DNA of 64,000 nt from Bdellovibrio sp. NC01 (GTDB lineage: Bacteria; Bdellovibrionota; Bdellovibrionia; Bdellovibrionales; Bdellovibrionaceae), in assembly GCF_006874625.1 (NCBI RefSeq), contig NZ_CP030034.1, forward strand, positions 1,178,001 through 1,242,000, in the 5' to 3' direction. Shown here one piece after another: positions 25,156 to 34,294 of this stretch; within the stretch, counting starts at the first letter, position 1, and each line of letters starts with the position of its first letter. The notes beneath the pieces are model-generated. The model was not told where the DNA came from and did not search any database. It saw nothing but the letters and a program-made list of their open reading frames with translations. The position numbers were made by a program, and so were the translations under genes.

Positions 25156-27486
25156 TTACATTTCGCCGATTTCAACCCATGTAATTCCGTCGCCACCACT
25201 TTCGGGTGAACCTGCCTTCCATTTTTTCACATAGATAGAACGAGACAAGTAAGTACGTACTGCTTTTTTCAGAGCTTCTGTACCATGGCCGTGGATGATC
25301 TTCATGCGATCTTCTTGAGCATTGGCCGCTTTGTCGAGTGCCACTTCTAAATCAGAAAGAGCGTCTTCGACTGTCTTTCCACGCAAGTCTAACGTGCGGT
25401 CTTCATCAGCAAGTGAAACGCTAAAGCCTGAGCTTTTACGTACCAGTTCCGAAGTTGGATTTTGTGGCTTGCCCGGAGGACGCAAATCCTGCCAGTGCAA
25501 TTGCAAACGAATCGAGCCGGATAAAATCAGCACTTCGCCTTTGTTATTTGGTGCGCTTTGAATGATGCCGTCGTTATTCAAACTTGGAACAAACACTTTC
25601 GTTCCTGGTGGGAACTTCTTCGCAAATGCTTCTGCCGTTTCCGGGGCTCCGGCTTGAGTGATCGGTTTTGCTTTTACGATTTCAGGAAGTTTGTATTTGA
25701 TCTCTTGTAAAGCGGTGTGACGTTTGAATGTTTCAGTGACTTTCGCCGCAGCGATAGCCTCTTCCACTTTGCGCTCTGCTTTTTTAAGTGTGCGTTGTAA
25801 CCATTCGTCTTTATCTTTGTTGAACTGTTCAAGAAGACCTTCGTACTTCTTTTTCATCTCAACCGCTTTTTTCGTTTCTTTGTGCAAGTGATCTTGAAGA
25901 ATTGAAATATCGGCTTTCAATCTTTCGATTTGTTCAAGGCCTTCAAGGCGGGCGCGAGTCGCCGGAGCTAGCACGTCCATCGCACGTTGTACGATGGCTT
26001 GGGCAACGCCAACACGTTTCGCCGTTTGGATCGCAAGAGAATCGCCTGGAATACCAGCCAAGAACTGATAAGTCGGACGACCTGTTTTAGGGTCGTACTC
26101 CATACTTCCGTTCAAAACGCGACTTTGTTCGTCCCAACCGGATTTCAATGGACCTAAATGTGAAGTCACGACACCAAAGATGTCGTTTGCAGAAAACGTT
26201 TCAATAAAGCTGCGTGCAAGCGCAGAACCTTCTTCAGGATCTGTTGAGCCGCAGATTTCGTCGATCAATACTAGATTTTGACGACCTTTCAGTGATGCCG
26301 CTTTACCTAGAACTTTTAAGTGGGCCGCAAAAGTACTGAGTTCTTCATCAACACTTTGCGCATCACCGATACCGACAAGGACATCTTTAAAGAATGGAAT
26401 CTTTGAAGTTTCACTTGCGCAAATTGGTAAACCACAACGTGCCATCTGCGCAGCCAGGCCGATGGATTTAAGTAGCACAGTTTTACCGCCGGCATTGGGG
26501 CCACTTAAAAGTAAAATACCTTTATGGCCTTCAAGCAAAACGGTATTTGCAACAACTGTTTTACCAGAAAGTTGCAGCAGGGGATGGCGCGCTTCGATCA
26601 GCTCCATGCTGTCAGTCGAAAACTCAATCGGGTGCGCGTTTACTTTGCTTGCGAATTGCGCTTGCGAGAAACGCACGTCGCACTCTTCAAGAAGTTGACG
26701 AGCACTTTCGATTTCAGAAGATTTTGAAGACAGATAGCGCGAAAGCTCGGTTAAAAGTCTTTCGATCTCGTCTTCAATTTCAACTTCGATTTGGCGCAGA
26801 CGATTGTTTGTGGGGATGACAGTTTCAGGCTCGATGAACACAGTCTGTTTTGTTTGTGAAGAGCCGTGAATGACACCAGGAATGTGATGTTGCATTCCTG
26901 ATTTTACTGGAACCACCCAACGACCTTCACGAGTTGTGACGTACTTATCTTGGACAACGTTTTCCATTTGATGAGCTTTCACCAAGCGGTCCATCGTCGT
27001 TTGCACTTCACGCGCAAGACGTTCTTTTTCTTTGAACAAGCGATACAAAGTTTCGCTGGCGTCAGAACGGATATCACCACCCGGAGTCAGGATCTGGTCA
27101 ATCGCTGAAACAGGTTCTTCGGCGTGCATCAAAGCACTACCGATATTGCGTGCCCACTCGTTGTCCACTTGGTTCAAAGCTTCTTTCAAAGCTAGAACTT
27201 CAAAACAGAAGCTGCGAACGTCTTTGATTTCTAAAGTTTTAAGAACGGCATTCTTTTTTAAGCGCAGGATCCAAGTTGAATACAAATCCAAACTTGTCAT
27301 AAACGGGCGAACACCTTGATTGATGACTTCCGTCGCGCTGGCAATTTCTTGGAAGCTTGCGTAAGCATCTTGCTCTGAACGTAGAGCTTTGGTTGCCATG
27401 ACAGCATCGCGACCAGCTTCGCTGGTTGCGTGCGATTTAATCTTTTCTAAAATTTCGATCCAATCAAGAGCGACGAGATCTTGCAT
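25156..27486 (-). CDS. mutS2: MutS2 endonuclease/ATPase
   Basis: 776 residues. The MutS ATPase core has Walker A SGPNAGGKTVLLKS (near 330) and Walker B NLVLIDEICGSTDPEEG (near 407). A long coiled coil (about 500-620) is followed by a C-terminal Smr nuclease domain (about 695-775) with LDLRGKTVEDAL and KIIHGHGTEAL. MutS2 lacks the mismatch-recognition domain and acts in suppressing recombination and/or rescuing collided ribosomes. The start overlaps the lnt 3' end by 23 nt, so it is co-transcribed with lnt. Confidence 0.95.
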   Translation of the reverse strand: MQDLVALDWIEILEKIKSHATSEAGRDAVMATKALRSEQDAYASFQEIASATEVINQGVRPFMTSLDLYSTWILRLKKNAVLKTLEIKDVRSFCFEVLALKEALNQVDNEWARNIGSALMHAEEPVSAIDQILTPGGDIRSDASETLYRLFKEKERLAREVQTTMDRLVKAHQMENVVQDKYVTTREGRWVVPVKSGMQHHIPGVIHGSSQTKQTVFIEPETVIPTNNRLRQIEVEIEDEIERLLTELSRYLSSKSSEIESARQLLEECDVRFSQAQFASKVNAHPIEFSTDSMELIEARHPLLQLSGKTVVANTVLLEGHKGILLLSGPNAGGKTVLLKSIGLAAQMARCGLPICASETSKIPFFKDVLVGIGDAQSVDEELSTFAAHLKVLGKAASLKGRQNLVLIDEICGSTDPEEGSALARSFIETFSANDIFGVVTSHLGPLKSGWDEQSRVLNGSMEYDPKTGRPTYQFLAGIPGDSLAIQTAKRVGVAQAIVQRAMDVLAPATRARLEGLEQIERLKADISILQDHLHKETKKAVEMKKKYEGLLEQFNKDKDEWLQRTLKKAERKVEEAIAAAKVTETFKRHTALQEIKYKLPEIVKAKPITQAGAPETAEAFAKKFPPGTKVFVPSLNNDGIIQSAPNNKGEVLILSGSIRLQLHWQDLRPPGKPQNPTSELVRKSSGFSVSLADEDRTLDLRGKTVEDALSDLEVALDKAANAQEDRMKIIHGHGTEALKKAVRTYLSRSIYVKKWKAGSPESGGDGITWVEIGEM

Positions 27487-29074
27487 TTACGGCTCCTACT
27501 AAAGCTAGCAATACTAGGACGGCAATATAAACTGCCCAGTCCCAATGGCCCATTTTTACATAGAAAGTTGAAGGGGCATTTTTCAAATACTTTAACACAA
27601 ATTCGCCAGACCATTCTTCATGCAGAGGCGATTTTTGTAGAACGTCACCGTTTGCAAGAATCGCCGTGCTGATACCTGTGTTAGTTGAGCGAATCAAAGG
27701 TCTGCGGACTTCAATCGCGCGCGCAAGTGTCATGTACAGATGCTGGCGTGGTTCAAACGGGTAGCCGAACCACGAGTCATTCGTTACGTTCACCAAAATA
27801 TCGGCCCCTTTTTCTTCAAGACCGCGAGTGAAAGCAGCATCAAGTCCCTCGTAACAAACCTGACCACCCCATGCGATCACGTCGTCGTTGAATTTCCATT
27901 TCATAACATCGGGGCCATGACCACGACCGAAATTGGAAACAAACGGCAACCACTTCAACAAAATCGGGAAGCGTTCGCTTAATGGCAGGTATTCACCAAA
28001 AGCTAGAAGTTCTGTTTTGCGATAAGGTTTATCCAAATTGTTGCCTTGCGCATCAACCAAGAACAAAGCGTTGTATGTCGACTGATCAACTTTCACGTCC
28101 GTCTTTTCATCTTTCGAATAAGCGCCTGTGATGATTGGGCGGCCGATGGCTCCCATCGCCTCTGCCAAAATATTCGTGTGTTTGCGACCCAAGAGATGTT
28201 GATCTAAATAGTCGGGGAACGCTGTTTCTGGCCAAATGAAAATATCTGTGTTCGGGAATTTCACGAACGCCTCTTGCGATAACGTGGTGAAACGGCGAGT
28301 GATGGACTCTTGATAGCCGCGGCCTTGTTCGGCATAGACTTTTTCAAGATTGCCGATGTTGGCTTGAATCACTGTCGCGTGAACTTCGCCATCAAACTTA
28401 TTCCAGCCTTGGCCATGAATATTGCCGCTAATCACAAGCGCCGCGACAACAACGACTAAAGCACCCAAATGTGTGAAGGCTTTTTTCAAGACCGACTGTT
28501 GCAACCAGATGTAGGCGATCCACGCGTTCAAAAGTAAAATGATTGTCGACAAGCCCAAGAAACCAACGACATCAGCTAAGTGATACGCCGGAATTTTCGC
28601 CCAAATCAGGGTGTAACCCAAATTCCAGTCGAAGATTGCAGGCCACACGCGTTCTAAGAGCGAGTGCAGCAAAGCGATCATCACTAAAGTGATTCCTGCT
28701 GAAATCTTAAATTTTCTTTTCATCCACACGGCGATTGCTGTCGCTGCAGGAATGTAGAGATGCATGAACGCACAAAAAAGTAGCAGAGCTACAATGGAAA
28801 GTACCCAAGGGATTTGCCCGAACTCGTGCGCAGTGTAAGCGATCCAGTGAAATCCGATCAGAGTCAGAATGAATTGTGTGACCCATCCTGCGAAGAAAGC
28901 ATCCTTCACCGAAGTCTTTTCATCAGTGACAGAAACCCACAAAGGCGCGTAACAAAAAATCAGTGCCCACGGAGGAAAAGGAATGTAGCTTGTACCGACT
29001 AAAACGCCCGAGAGAATTGCCCAACGAAAATCGTAGGCTTTCTGCTTGAAAAATTGAAACCATCTCTTCATCAT
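27464..29074 (-). CDS. lnt: Apolipoprotein N-acyltransferase
   Basis: About 536 residues from the ATG at 29074 (29071 is a second ATG). An upstream extension to 29473 lies in antisense to the next gene and lacks the TM start, so it is rejected. Several TM segments are followed by the periplasmic nitrilase domain with the catalytic triad: Glu in WPETAFPD (near 283), Lys in YRKTELLAFGEY (near 353) and Cys in QVCYEG (near 406). It adds the third acyl chain to lipoproteins, which are numerous in this window. The last TM is at the C-terminus. It begins an operon through the PAS kinase. No strong ribosome site is seen. Confidence 0.92.
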   Translation of the reverse strand: MMKRWFQFFKQKAYDFRWAILSGVLVGTSYIPFPPWALIFCYAPLWVSVTDEKTSVKDAFFAGWVTQFILTLIGFHWIAYTAHEFGQIPWVLSIVALLLFCAFMHLYIPAATAIAVWMKRKFKISAGITLVMIALLHSLLERVWPAIFDWNLGYTLIWAKIPAYHLADVVGFLGLSTIILLLNAWIAYIWLQQSVLKKAFTHLGALVVVVAALVISGNIHGQGWNKFDGEVHATVIQANIGNLEKVYAEQGRGYQESITRRFTTLSQEAFVKFPNTDIFIWPETAFPDYLDQHLLGRKHTNILAEAMGAIGRPIITGAYSKDEKTDVKVDQSTYNALFLVDAQGNNLDKPYRKTELLAFGEYLPLSERFPILLKWLPFVSNFGRGHGPDVMKWKFNDDVIAWGGQVCYEGLDAAFTRGLEEKGADILVNVTNDSWFGYPFEPRQHLYMTLARAIEVRRPLIRSTNTGISTAILANGDVLQKSPLHEEWSGEFVLKYLKNAPSTFYVKMGHWDWAVYIAVLVLLALVGAVNARSRRS

Positions 29075-29107
29075 GGTATTAGTAACACAAAGAGTGAGTG
29101 AGTCCAC

Positions 29108-29902
29108 GTGAAATTGAAAGTTAGATGTCCATCTTGCGCGAAATTGTACGAAGTTGAGAGTGAAGAAATTCTCAGCGACGTTCCTGTATTCCAATGCATC
29201 GGTTGCGATAGTCGCTTCGGTTTCGAATACTCTTCTGAGTTGAACCTTGAAAATCAGCAAATTATTTCGGCATTCTTGGTGCAAACCGCTGCAGAGAAGG
29301 CTTTTGCTGCTCAGCAACAAGAGCATATTGCTGAACAAATGGCTTCTGCCGAGATGAAATCGTGCCCGAAATGTGGCGCGATGAACGGTCGCAGGGCTTT
29401 CGAGTGTTACTCTTGCCACGTGATTTTCGAGCGCCTTGAGGGCTTGCCGGAAGATCCAAGTCTGCGTGCGCAACCAAGTTTAGTGCGTAAGTGGAAGAAC
29501 CTTCTTGAAAACTTCGAGAACGAAACTTTGCACGACGAATTTATTCGTAGCTGTCTTGAACTGGATGCTTTGCGCTTCGCGATCATGAAATACGAAGAAA
29601 TCAAAACGGCGCAAGGCGGGGACGCTTTGTGTGATCAGATGATCGCTCGAATCAATTCTTTGATGATGGTGGGTTTGTCACAAAATCCAGTTGTGCGTGA
29701 AGAAACGCAATCTGCTCGCCCGAAATGGCAGAAGTATATGTTCTGGGGACCGTATGGTCTGAGTGCTTTGCTTGTGTTGTGGGGAGTTTTGAGTTTAGGC
29801 CACCGCAATCTGATCGGAGTTGGAGTGGCGCTTGCGTGCATGACTTCAGGTTTGATCGTCATGGTGCGCGGAAAGATTTCTCTTTCCGACTTCATAGATT
29901 AG
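29108..29902 (+). CDS. Zinc-ribbon membrane protein
   Basis: 264 residues from a GTG start. Two zinc ribbons: residues 1-40 (VRCPSCAKLY ... FQCIGCDSRF, the MJ0042 type) and about 84-105 (KSCPKCGAMN ... FECYSCHVIF). A helical middle is followed by two C-terminal TM segments (about 207-250). MJ0042-type zinc fingers head many uncharacterised membrane proteins of this lineage. It is divergent from lnt with only 33 bp between the starts, so the two share a promoter region. Function unknown. Confidence 0.82.
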   Translation: MKLKVRCPSCAKLYEVESEEILSDVPVFQCIGCDSRFGFEYSSELNLENQQIISAFLVQTAAEKAFAAQQQEHIAEQMASAEMKSCPKCGAMNGRRAFECYSCHVIFERLEGLPEDPSLRAQPSLVRKWKNLLENFENETLHDEFIRSCLELDALRFAIMKYEEIKTAQGGDALCDQMIARINSLMMVGLSQNPVVREETQSARPKWQKYMFWGPYGLSALLVLWGVLSLGHRNLIGVGVALACMTSGLIVMVRGKISLSDFID

Positions 29903-29908
29903 ACAGCC

Positions 29909-31285
29909 TTAAAAGCCTTCACCAGTTCCTTGCTGAGTACCCAGTTTGGTTTTCTTATTTGTAGAAGAACCCATTGCATTGATTAACGAGCGACCGAATT
30001 GGCTCATTTGCGAAGCCGTTTGGTCGACACCGTCTTCAGCGCGCGAATTCTTTTCGTTAGGATCGGCCGTGAAGCGCTCCATATTTTGTGTATTCACAGC
30101 AACCACACCTGTCGCAGAAACACCTTGATCCAAGATTGCCAAGGCTTTGAAAAGATTCAACTGACGAGATGTTCTGGTTTTTGACGCCAACTGAGTTTGC
30201 GCATCACCCGTTGAAAGAATGTATCTTTTTACTTCTTCTGCGTTGAAGTTTTGTTTGTGTGCCATGACCAACGCTGCTGCACCTGTCACAAACGCAGTGG
30301 CTTGCGAAGTGCCCGTCATATAACCGTAAGAGTTACCAGGAAGGCAGGACAAGATATTCTGACCCGGAGCCGCGATATCGACTGTATCCACGCCATAGTT
30401 CGATGACGACAACACTTGTGTCGCCGGATCGATCGCCGTCACAGAGATGATATTGCGAAGTTTATAGTCGGCAGGGTAGTAGTGATGTTGATCCGAGTTG
30501 GATCTTTCATTACCCGCGGCTGCGACAAACAAGATGCCTTTTTTCTCGGCCTCTTGAATGGCATCATGTTCTTCTTGAGAAAACTCTGTACCACCACCTG
30601 AATAGTTGATGATATTCGCACCCATTTTCACAGCGTACTTAATAGATGCCACTGTGTTTTTAAGATTGTCGGCACCTGGAACTTTTGGATCGTAATATTT
30701 AAGAACCATAAGGCTTACTTGTGGAGAAATACCAATGATGCCTTTGCCGTTACCAGCTTCCGCACCAATGATCCCCGCAATGTGAGTTCCGTGACCGTGA
30801 TTGTCGTCCAATTTAGGATTGTTACCAACAAAGTTCCAACCGTGAACGTCATCGATGAAACCATTGCCGTCGTCGTCAACACCATTGCTGGCTTTGTCGC
30901 GACCTTGAGCATCTTTACCGGACTCGCCTGGGTTGTTCCACAAGTTGTCGTGCAAGTCTTCGTGCTTTTCATCAATACCCGTATCGATGATCGCAACAAG
31001 AATTTCTTTTGAACCTTTAGTGATCGACCACGCACGAGCCGCATCTGATTTTTTCAAACCCCATGCTTGGCTGATCGCGGGATCGTTAAACAACGCTGAA
31101 GGTTCATCTTCAACTTTGTCAGTTTGTGATGTGATGAATGAATTTTCAAAAAGACGATTGCTATCTTTTTTCGAACTCTGCGTACGAGAAGGGGATTGCT
31201 CCGATTGATAGATGTATACGCCAAGGCCTCCAAAGAAGACCAATGCGACTCCGCCAGCTGCAATCCACAATTTGCGAGAAAACAT
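29909..31285 (-). CDS. Subtilisin-like serine protease (S8)
   Basis: 458 residues. An N-terminal TM or signal anchor (about 7-26) leads to a short propeptide-like region and the S8 catalytic domain. The triad is complete: Asp in VAIIDTGIDE (near 101), His in NHGHGTHIAGI (near 166) and Ser in GTSQATAFVTG (near 325), with the oxyanion Asn region in AAAGNERS. The ~85 residues after the domain are Gln/Ser/Thr-rich and low in complexity. It is exported or anchored in the inner membrane. An AAGGGGA site precedes the ATG. Predators encode many such proteases. Confidence 0.94.
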   Translation of the reverse strand: MFSRKLWIAAGGVALVFFGGLGVYIYQSEQSPSRTQSSKKDSNRLFENSFITSQTDKVEDEPSALFNDPAISQAWGLKKSDAARAWSITKGSKEILVAIIDTGIDEKHEDLHDNLWNNPGESGKDAQGRDKASNGVDDDGNGFIDDVHGWNFVGNNPKLDDNHGHGTHIAGIIGAEAGNGKGIIGISPQVSLMVLKYYDPKVPGADNLKNTVASIKYAVKMGANIINYSGGGTEFSQEEHDAIQEAEKKGILFVAAAGNERSNSDQHHYYPADYKLRNIISVTAIDPATQVLSSSNYGVDTVDIAAPGQNILSCLPGNSYGYMTGTSQATAFVTGAAALVMAHKQNFNAEEVKRYILSTGDAQTQLASKTRTSRQLNLFKALAILDQGVSATGVVAVNTQNMERFTADPNEKNSRAEDGVDQTASQMSQFGRSLINAMGSSTNKKTKLGTQQGTGEGF

Positions 31286-31465
31286 GAAATGTTCCCCTTT
31301 CTCTACTTGGACTTATCGGCAGATTTCGCTTGAGGTGAAGCATTTTTAGACTCGGGGATTGTTTCAGAGTGAGACAATAAAGGCAGGTTTTTGAGAGGCA
31401 ATAGAGAGCTGAGCGAGAATCAGTATCAGGTTAAAGTCTAGGAACCTCGCTCCGATGAGGTACTT

Positions 31466-31969
31466 ATGAAAAACTCAATTCTATGTGCAACAGTTTTAGT
31501 AGCAGCGATGGGTCTTATTTCATGTAGTAATTATTCAACCGGCAATGGCACAGGTTCCGGCGACTTCAGCAGTCTGACTCTTTCAACAACATATCATAAC
31601 GAAAGTTTCGACAGCTATCAGCGTGTGTTCTTAAAAGACGATCACACATTCACACAGTATGAAGTGCAAACAATTAATGGCGTTCAAAAAGAATGCTCGA
31701 TCACAGGCACATGGGATTTAATTTCTGGCGAAGACAGCCCATCAACAGGCAACTTATTAAAAGTCACAAACGCCCAATTCAATGGTGCAGGCTCTTCAAC
31801 AAACGAATTGGACTACCCAGTCTCAGAAGTTTCAAACGAAACCCTGAAACTCCAATTCTCTGACCAAGAAACAGCCGTCGACCTTACCTCAACAGACCTA
31901 GCAAACTACCCAAACTTCCAAAACCTAACCCCAGGAAGCCTCCCAACCGACACCTTCTGCAACCGCTAA
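31466..31969 (+). CDS. Lipoprotein of unknown function
   Basis: 167 residues. Signal peptide with lipobox LISC-SN (Cys near 20). The mature domain has a short GTGSGD spacer, beta-type stretches (DHTFTQYEVQT, CSITGTWDLISG) and two Cys (KECSI, TFCNR). The GTW segment recalls lipocalin/calycin-like lipoproteins, but no family is assigned. The last ~250 bases are unusually C- and A-rich and G-poor on this strand compared with neighbours. It faces the slt gene convergently, separated by a long hairpin. Confidence 0.75.
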   Translation: MKNSILCATVLVAAMGLISCSNYSTGNGTGSGDFSSLTLSTTYHNESFDSYQRVFLKDDHTFTQYEVQTINGVQKECSITGTWDLISGEDSPSTGNLLKVTNAQFNGAGSSTNELDYPVSEVSNETLKLQFSDQETAVDLTSTDLANYPNFQNLTPGSLPTDTFCNR

Positions 31970-32047
31970 AAGGTGTCGTTCACTTTTTTGGGTCTACACT
32001 GCGGTAATTAACGCACTATGGGTCTAAAAAAACGACAGACACCTTTT
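31968..32047. repeat. Long imperfect hairpin between convergent genes
   Basis: Arms AAAAGGTGTC (31968-31977) and GACACCTTTT (32038-32047) enclose further pairing, ending in TGCG-GTAATTAA-CGCA at the centre, with two GGGTCTA direct repeats inside. It overlaps the lipoprotein stop and precedes the slt stop by 36 bp. T runs flank both ends, so it may act as a bidirectional terminator. The length (80 nt) and GGTGTC/GACACC ends suggest a REP-type element. Confidence 0.55.
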
Positions 32048-32082
32048 TAGGGTGCCTGCTTCTTTTTTACGACTGATGTGCG

Positions 32083-34251
32083 TTAGTTTGTCTTTGTTAA
32101 TTTTAAGAGGTCTTCAGGGAATTTGATGGCGATTCCCGGATTTAGCATGCGTTGGTAGAAGACGTAATTGCGCATTGTTAGCTTGATGTAGGCGCGTGTC
32201 TCTTCGTAGGGAACTTCTTCGATAAATTCGACCGAGTCCGGGCGATAACGGGTTTTCATCCAGCCGCGAATCGCAGAGTCGTTCGCGTTGTAACCTGAAA
32301 CAGCCAAGATGTACTGATTGTTGTACTTCTTCATCAAAGATTTTAATTCAAAAGCGCCAAGTGGAATGTTGATCTCGGGTTTATACAAATCATTCGCTTC
32401 GCTGTATTCAAGTTTGTTCGCTGTCGCCAATTGTTTGGCAACGCCTGGAAGTAATTGCATCAAACCAAACGCATCAGCAGCACTGCGCGCTTCAGGATTG
32501 AAAGCGGATTCCTGACGAATGATAGAGTAAATGAATTCACGTGGAATGCCGCTTTTTTTAGAAGCTGCTGCCGTGACATCGCCCCAAGGTTGTGGGAACA
32601 GCAAATCCGGATGATCTTGCAGCAATTGATCTTTCACTTCTGGAGGAAGAGCGCCAATTGTCGAAAACAACGGTAAATACAAACCAGCGCGCGCATATCC
32701 AGAAGACATCGCAAGCCAAGTTGATTCGGAAGAGACTTTGTTGTTTTTTAAAACGTCGCTAGCTTCATTCAAAGCTTTTTCCGCGAACGGTTTTTCATTC
32801 ACCGCAATCAGCCATTCAATGTTTTGGCGAAGAGCTGGATCTAATTCGTTCACACTCAAAAGACTTAAATTCATTGTCTCGTCAGTGTTGACCTTAATCG
32901 CAGGGAAATCTTTTTGCAGTTCACGGTATGCCAGCATGCCGTAATAACCCAATGGATCTTCTTTGATCAAAGTTTCAAGTTCAGAAGTAGCTTCTGCATT
33001 TTGATTCATTTTTTTAAATGAACGAGCAGACCAGAAACGTGCTTTTGCAACATCAGACGGTTCTTTGGCAAGTTCACGCATTTGCACGAAACTTTTTTGT
33101 GCTTCAGCCCACTTTTCAAGCTTGTAGTAGTTCCAAGCTTTTAGCCACGCGATTTTGTCACGAAGACCTGCTTGGCTTGGTGGCTGTTCGTAACTGGCTT
33201 CGAAATATTCTAAAGCTTTTTCGAAGTTGCCTTTTTCTTCTTCCATGCGCCCCATGATGAAATACACTTCATCCATCGGGTAGGCACCACGAAGCATACG
33301 ATGAGTTTCGTTCAACGTTTTCATCGCTTGCGTTGATTGATCTTCAGTCCACAAAGTGCGCGCAAACAAAACTTGTGTGTCGTGGAAGCGTGCTACAGCT
33401 CTGCGGTCTTTTTTGTTGTCTTTGAATTGTTTTTTTGACCAATTCACCAAATCGCCAGAAGCGTTGATGTATTCTTGACGACGTTGCGCCACTTTGTTGG
33501 TCATGCGGATATTTTTTAATGCTTGAAACTTATCGTCGGCAGTCGCTTCTTTGCTTGCCATGATTTTTTTATAAGTTGCCAAAGCTTTATCGAATTCGCG
33601 ATGGAAACGATAATCAGTCGCTACGTTATTCAAATCCTTAAATGTCGGATTTGGATTTAAGCGGGGAGAGTTCTTGTAAAGTGAAGTCTGTATTTGTTCA
33701 GACTCATCTTTAAGTTCCATCTTTTGCGCAATCGAAAGTGCTTTCAAAAGATATTCTTCTTTATTCTTTTTGTTGTTTTCGATTTTTGCTTTTTCAACTA
33801 ATGCATCTAAATCATCACGTAGATCTGGAGTTTCCGTTGATTCTTTTAAACGAATATCAGCAGAAAGCTCGCGATACCAAGGATTCGCCGTTTGTGGAAG
33901 CGCATAAAGTTTTTCATTGCGTGGGCATGTTTCGTAAGCGCGAAGCAAAGCCAAGTCATGCAAAGGAAACTGTGCTGTTTCTGAAAGCTGTTTAAAGCCC
34001 GTGCACGCGGCAGCAGGTTTTTTATCTTTTTGTGCAAGACTTAACGTGTAGGTCTTCCACCACAAAATATTATTTTCGTTCGAACCAACAGAAAGCTTTT
34101 CAAGATCCGTGGGACTTGCGTTTTTCCATTTTGCTAAAAAACTTGGAAGAGGAGGATTTGTTGATTTCTCAACTTGAGTGTCAATGCGCGAAGTTGTCGC
34201 ACATCCCATAAGTACCGATAGAAATGAAGCTGCGATGATAATTCGTGGCAT
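32083..34251 (-). CDS. Soluble lytic transglycosylase-like lipoprotein (Slt family)
   Basis: 722 residues. Signal peptide with lipobox SVLMGC-AT (Cys near 17), then a long alpha-solenoid with TPR-like helices (about 50-540), then the lysozyme-like Slt domain (about 555-700). Catalytic Glu is in IRQESAFNPEARS, followed by FGLMQLLPG and SGYNAN, the family 1 motifs. It cleaves the glycan between MurNAc and GlcNAc and forms anhydro-muropeptides. It is last in the clpS-clpA-htpX-slt run, 43 bp after htpX. It may remodel own or prey peptidoglycan; which is not visible. Confidence 0.92.
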   Translation of the reverse strand: MPRIIIAASFLSVLMGCATTSRIDTQVEKSTNPPLPSFLAKWKNASPTDLEKLSVGSNENNILWWKTYTLSLAQKDKKPAAACTGFKQLSETAQFPLHDLALLRAYETCPRNEKLYALPQTANPWYRELSADIRLKESTETPDLRDDLDALVEKAKIENNKKNKEEYLLKALSIAQKMELKDESEQIQTSLYKNSPRLNPNPTFKDLNNVATDYRFHREFDKALATYKKIMASKEATADDKFQALKNIRMTNKVAQRRQEYINASGDLVNWSKKQFKDNKKDRRAVARFHDTQVLFARTLWTEDQSTQAMKTLNETHRMLRGAYPMDEVYFIMGRMEEEKGNFEKALEYFEASYEQPPSQAGLRDKIAWLKAWNYYKLEKWAEAQKSFVQMRELAKEPSDVAKARFWSARSFKKMNQNAEATSELETLIKEDPLGYYGMLAYRELQKDFPAIKVNTDETMNLSLLSVNELDPALRQNIEWLIAVNEKPFAEKALNEASDVLKNNKVSSESTWLAMSSGYARAGLYLPLFSTIGALPPEVKDQLLQDHPDLLFPQPWGDVTAAASKKSGIPREFIYSIIRQESAFNPEARSAADAFGLMQLLPGVAKQLATANKLEYSEANDLYKPEINIPLGAFELKSLMKKYNNQYILAVSGYNANDSAIRGWMKTRYRPDSVEFIEEVPYEETRAYIKLTMRNYVFYQRMLNPGIAIKFPEDLLKLTKTN

Positions 34252-34294
34252 GAAGAAAGCTTACGCTCTCTTCAGCCAGGGGACAAGTAGAGGA

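Noticed and set aside
29075-29473. N-terminal extension of Lnt
   Set aside because: It runs antisense through the zinc-ribbon gene, and family members begin with the TM segment after the ATG at 29074.
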